Below, piece by piece: positions 62,233 through 64,000 of a DNA stretch of 64,000 nt. The stretch covers positions 868,001 to 932,000 of the forward strand of contig NZ_BAAAWO010000001.1 in NCBI RefSeq assembly GCF_039535115.1. Direction: 5' to 3'. The position numbers and the translations under genes were made by a program. The notes under the pieces were generated by a model, which was not told the DNA's origin, made no database searches, and saw only the letters and a program-made list of their open reading frames with translations. Position 1 is the stretch's first letter. Each line of letters begins with the position of its first letter. The DNA is from Paeniglutamicibacter sulfureus. GTDB lineage: Bacteria > Actinomycetota > Actinomycetes > Actinomycetales > Micrococcaceae.

Positions 62233-62694
62233 TTAGCTCAGTTCCTTGACGATCTGACTCAAGCTGTCGAGGGTGTCCTTTAGCTTGGCGACATGGCGTT
62301 CGTCGAAGGCGCTCAGCACCCGCTTCAATTCCGTGGTGGAGATGCCCGAGGTGCGGGGAAGATATACGACCTCGACTTTGTCGCCCAAGTCGTCGAACTT
62401 GCCCTTCCAATCCTCTCCGATGCCGAAGACATCGACATCGTACTTGGCAATGTCCAAACGCTTCTGCTCCCAGTTGTCTTCCGGGATGGCCTCGTCGACG
62501 TACTGGATTGCCCTGACGATCTCGATCCGCTGATCGAAGGGAACGATCGGCTTCTTGCCCTTGATGGCATTGAATTCATCGGTGGATACTCCGACGATCA
62601 ATCGGTCGCCTTTTTCCTTAAGACGCTTGAGGATGTTCAGATGTCCGATGTGGAAAAGATCAAACGTGCCATAGGTCAGGACTGTTTTTGCCAT
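62233..62694 (-). CDS. tagD: Glycerol-3-phosphate cytidylyltransferase
   Basis: A 153-residue enzyme making CDP-glycerol from CTP and glycerol 3-phosphate. It has the nucleotidyltransferase motif GTFDLFHIGH (9-18) and RTSGISTT (about 113-120). The ATG at 62694 has GGAG 6 bases upstream; an ATG four codons earlier is less well placed. It supplies the donor for the TagF-like proteins in this window. Its neighbour at lower coordinates is the acyltransferase; at higher coordinates a GT2. Confidence 0.93.
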   Translation of the reverse strand: MAKTVLTYGTFDLFHIGHLNILKRLKEKGDRLIVGVSTDEFNAIKGKKPIVPFDQRIEIVRAIQYVDEAIPEDNWEQKRLDIAKYDVDVFGIGEDWKGKFDDLGDKVEVVYLPRTSGISTTELKRVLSAFDERHVAKLKDTLDSLSQIVKELS

Positions 62695-62747
62695 GTTCAA
62701 CTCCATTTACTGCTTGGTTGCGTGCAAGGACGCAGTGATCGAAAGTC

Positions 62748-63641
62748 TTAGATTATGGGTGGTCGGCCCGCCAGGAGCATCCGTAGATGGGTCGACCATT
62801 TGAGTTTGGGCCGGGGTGTTGAATACCAAGGAATCTCTCGCCACCCGGCAAGCCAACCGCTGAAATATTGCCGCACCGCATCGGGATCCTTGCGCAGGCG
62901 GGTTGCTTCCACCAAGGCCCAACTGGACACGTACATCCAACTAAAGGGCCAGCGCAGGTTCCGTTTGGCGAGCCATACCCGGTTTCGCGCATTCAGTCGG
63001 TAAAACTCTTCATGACGTCGTTGATCGACAACCGGGTGGCCGATCCTCATATCACCGGCGTACCAGACGTGATGCCCGGTGTCCCAAACACGCCAGGCAA
63101 GTTCAATTCCCTCGTGTGCGTACCAGAAACCGCCGGCCCAGCCGCCGGTCTCGTCAAAGATGTGTCGGGGCATCAGCAGGCAGGTTTCGCCCACATGAAA
63201 AACGCGGCTGGATTCGACGGCCGTGCGTTTGTTGAGGCGCGGGATCCACCGGGTGGGGTCGTCATCGCGTGTCGGGTCGGTGATCCGCGGCTGGAGAAGA
63301 CCCATCCGGGGGTGGCTGTCGAACCTGGATATCGCCTCTTCGAGGAAGTCTGTGTCCAGGAACCAGGAATCATCGTCCAGGAAGCAGAGGAACTCCCCCT
63401 TGACCAACGGGACCCCGGCATTGCGTCCGGCCGGGATACCGAGGTTGTGTTCAAGAAAATGGCCACGCACGCTGGCCGGAAGCCCGACAGGATCCCAACC
63501 GTTGCCCACCACGACCACGTCAAGTTCGACTTCTCGTTGGGCCAAGAGACTCGTCAAGGCACGGTTCAGTTCCTCAGGTCGGTTGCCCATGGTCAGCACG
63601 ACGACGCCGACCGTCGGAAGGTTCCCCTCTGGAATGCTCAA
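62748..63641 (-). CDS. Family 2 glycosyltransferase
   Basis: A 297-residue GT2: VGVVVLTMGNRPEELNRAL, VGNGWDP, NLGIPAGRNAGV, FLDDDSWF (DxD) and HEGIELAWRVWDTG. No transmembrane segment or extra domain. The start is uncertain: TTG 63641 (4 bases after the upstream stop) or TTG 63680, neither with a clear ribosome site. It does not carry the C-terminal Y-x-T-x-x-G-[NS]-L-S tail of the other four. It is probably part of the tagD unit and may act on the lipid-linked primer. Confidence 0.8.
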   Translation of the reverse strand: MSIPEGNLPTVGVVVLTMGNRPEELNRALTSLLAQREVELDVVVVGNGWDPVGLPASVRGHFLEHNLGIPAGRNAGVPLVKGEFLCFLDDDSWFLDTDFLEEAISRFDSHPRMGLLQPRITDPTRDDDPTRWIPRLNKRTAVESSRVFHVGETCLLMPRHIFDETGGWAGGFWYAHEGIELAWRVWDTGHHVWYAGDMRIGHPVVDQRRHEEFYRLNARNRVWLAKRNLRWPFSWMYVSSWALVEATRLRKDPDAVRQYFSGWLAGWREIPWYSTPRPKLKWSTHLRMLLAGRPPII

Positions 63642-63645
63642 GGGA

Positions 63646-64000
63646 TCACCGCAACCGGGATGAAGCCATGGTGGAAACAAAGTGCCCGATATTCACCAGG
63701 ACAACTGCCGGCAACAAGATCCAAAGCATCCATTTCTCGGCAATGCCGGGGATGCCAACGATGGCAGAGACAATCGACAGGACCAGGATAACGAGGCTAA
63801 GTTCCACTGCATGAAGCATCTTGTGAAAGGGCAGGAAGCGGGCTGCGGAACGCAGTTTCCCGACAAAGCTGGTCTGCGAGACCGCACGAGCCTCAGCCGT
63901 ATCCGGGAGCTTTCCCAGTCCGGCCATCCCACGGGCGGCATGCACCATGAGGCTCTGGGAACGGTTCAATACAAGGAGAACCGACAGCACTGCAGAGATG
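63646..64000 (-). CDS. Membrane protein C-terminus (runs off window)
   Basis: The frame is open to the window edge; a GTG at 63990 is internal, so the gene is 5'-incomplete here. The visible 117 residues are a soluble stretch (LNRSQSLMVHAARGMAGLG) followed by two hydrophobic segments (VELSLVILVLSIVSAIVGIPG and WMLWILLPAVVLVNIGHFV). In other actinobacteria a CDP-alcohol phosphatidyltransferase often neighbours tagD; this could be its C-terminal part, but the diagnostic D-G-x2-A-R motif would lie outside the window. Confidence 0.5.
   Translation of the reverse strand, partial: ISAVLSVLLVLNRSQSLMVHAARGMAGLGKLPDTAEARAVSQTSFVGKLRSAARFLPFHKMLHAVELSLVILVLSIVSAIVGIPGIAEKWMLWILLPAVVLVNIGHFVSTMASSRLR

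Overview
The window comes from a high-GC Gram-positive bacterium, most likely a member of the Micrococcaceae (Arthrobacter in the broad sense, for example Arthrobacter or Paeniglutamicibacter). This rests on several things: GTG and TTG starts are frequent; genes overlap as ATGA or GTGA; the set includes a fused oleBC olefin gene, an ANTAR regulator, actinobacterial DUF3618 and holin-like envelope proteins and Ku; and glnB-amtB sit next to ftsY-smc-rnc. The species cannot be fixed from the sequence alone.

Layout. 0-3 kb: the 5' end of a PucR-type regulator, divergent from an MFS transporter translationally coupled to an agmatinase/guanidinobutyrase-family ureohydrolase. 3-9 kb: a GAF-ANTAR regulator, a YihY/BrkB membrane protein, a zinc alcohol dehydrogenase, and a coupled three-gene envelope-stress-like operon (DUF3618, holin-like, NDF-YPP protein). 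9-13.4 kb: accessory ground with about 1 kb without genes, a complete insertion sequence with composite ends, a glycine-rich QESGGF-repeat gene and another gene-poor 1.3 kb. 13.4-20 kb: an operon of FAD/Rieske oxidoreductase, Ku and topoisomerase IB, then small zinc-ribbon and helical proteins and a second, diverged copy of the holin-like/NDF-YPP pair. 20-30 kb: an unknown membrane protein, ffh, a divergent zwf, and the ole cluster (oleA, fused oleBC, oleD) for long-chain olefins.

30-64 kb is a mosaic of housekeeping and wall-polymer genes. The housekeeping blocks are glnB-amtB, ftsY, smc, and yceD(DUF177)-rpmF-rnc-mutM. Between and around them lie genes for a glycerol-phosphate or sugar-phosphate wall polymer: four glycosyltransferases sharing a C-terminal Y-x-T-x-x-G-[NS]-L-S signature, three CDP-glycerol glycerophosphotransferase-family proteins (one with two catalytic domains in one chain), a Stealth-type sugar-phosphate transferase, an OatA-like acyltransferase, a TagD cytidylyltransferase, and a GH25 lysozyme with three cell-wall-binding repeats. 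TagD would supply CDP-glycerol, the TagF-like enzymes would polymerise it, and the glycosyltransferases, Stealth protein and acyltransferase would decorate the chain or build a second polymer. GH25 probably acts on the resulting wall. The smc neighbourhood usual in actinobacteria (rnc-mutM-smc-ftsY) is interrupted by these wall genes.

The strongest leads are the shared C-terminal tail of the four glycosyltransferases, the double TagF fusion, the duplicated envelope module, the Rieske/Ku/topoisomerase operon, the QESGGF repeat protein, and a probable AUU start codon on the DUF177 gene.
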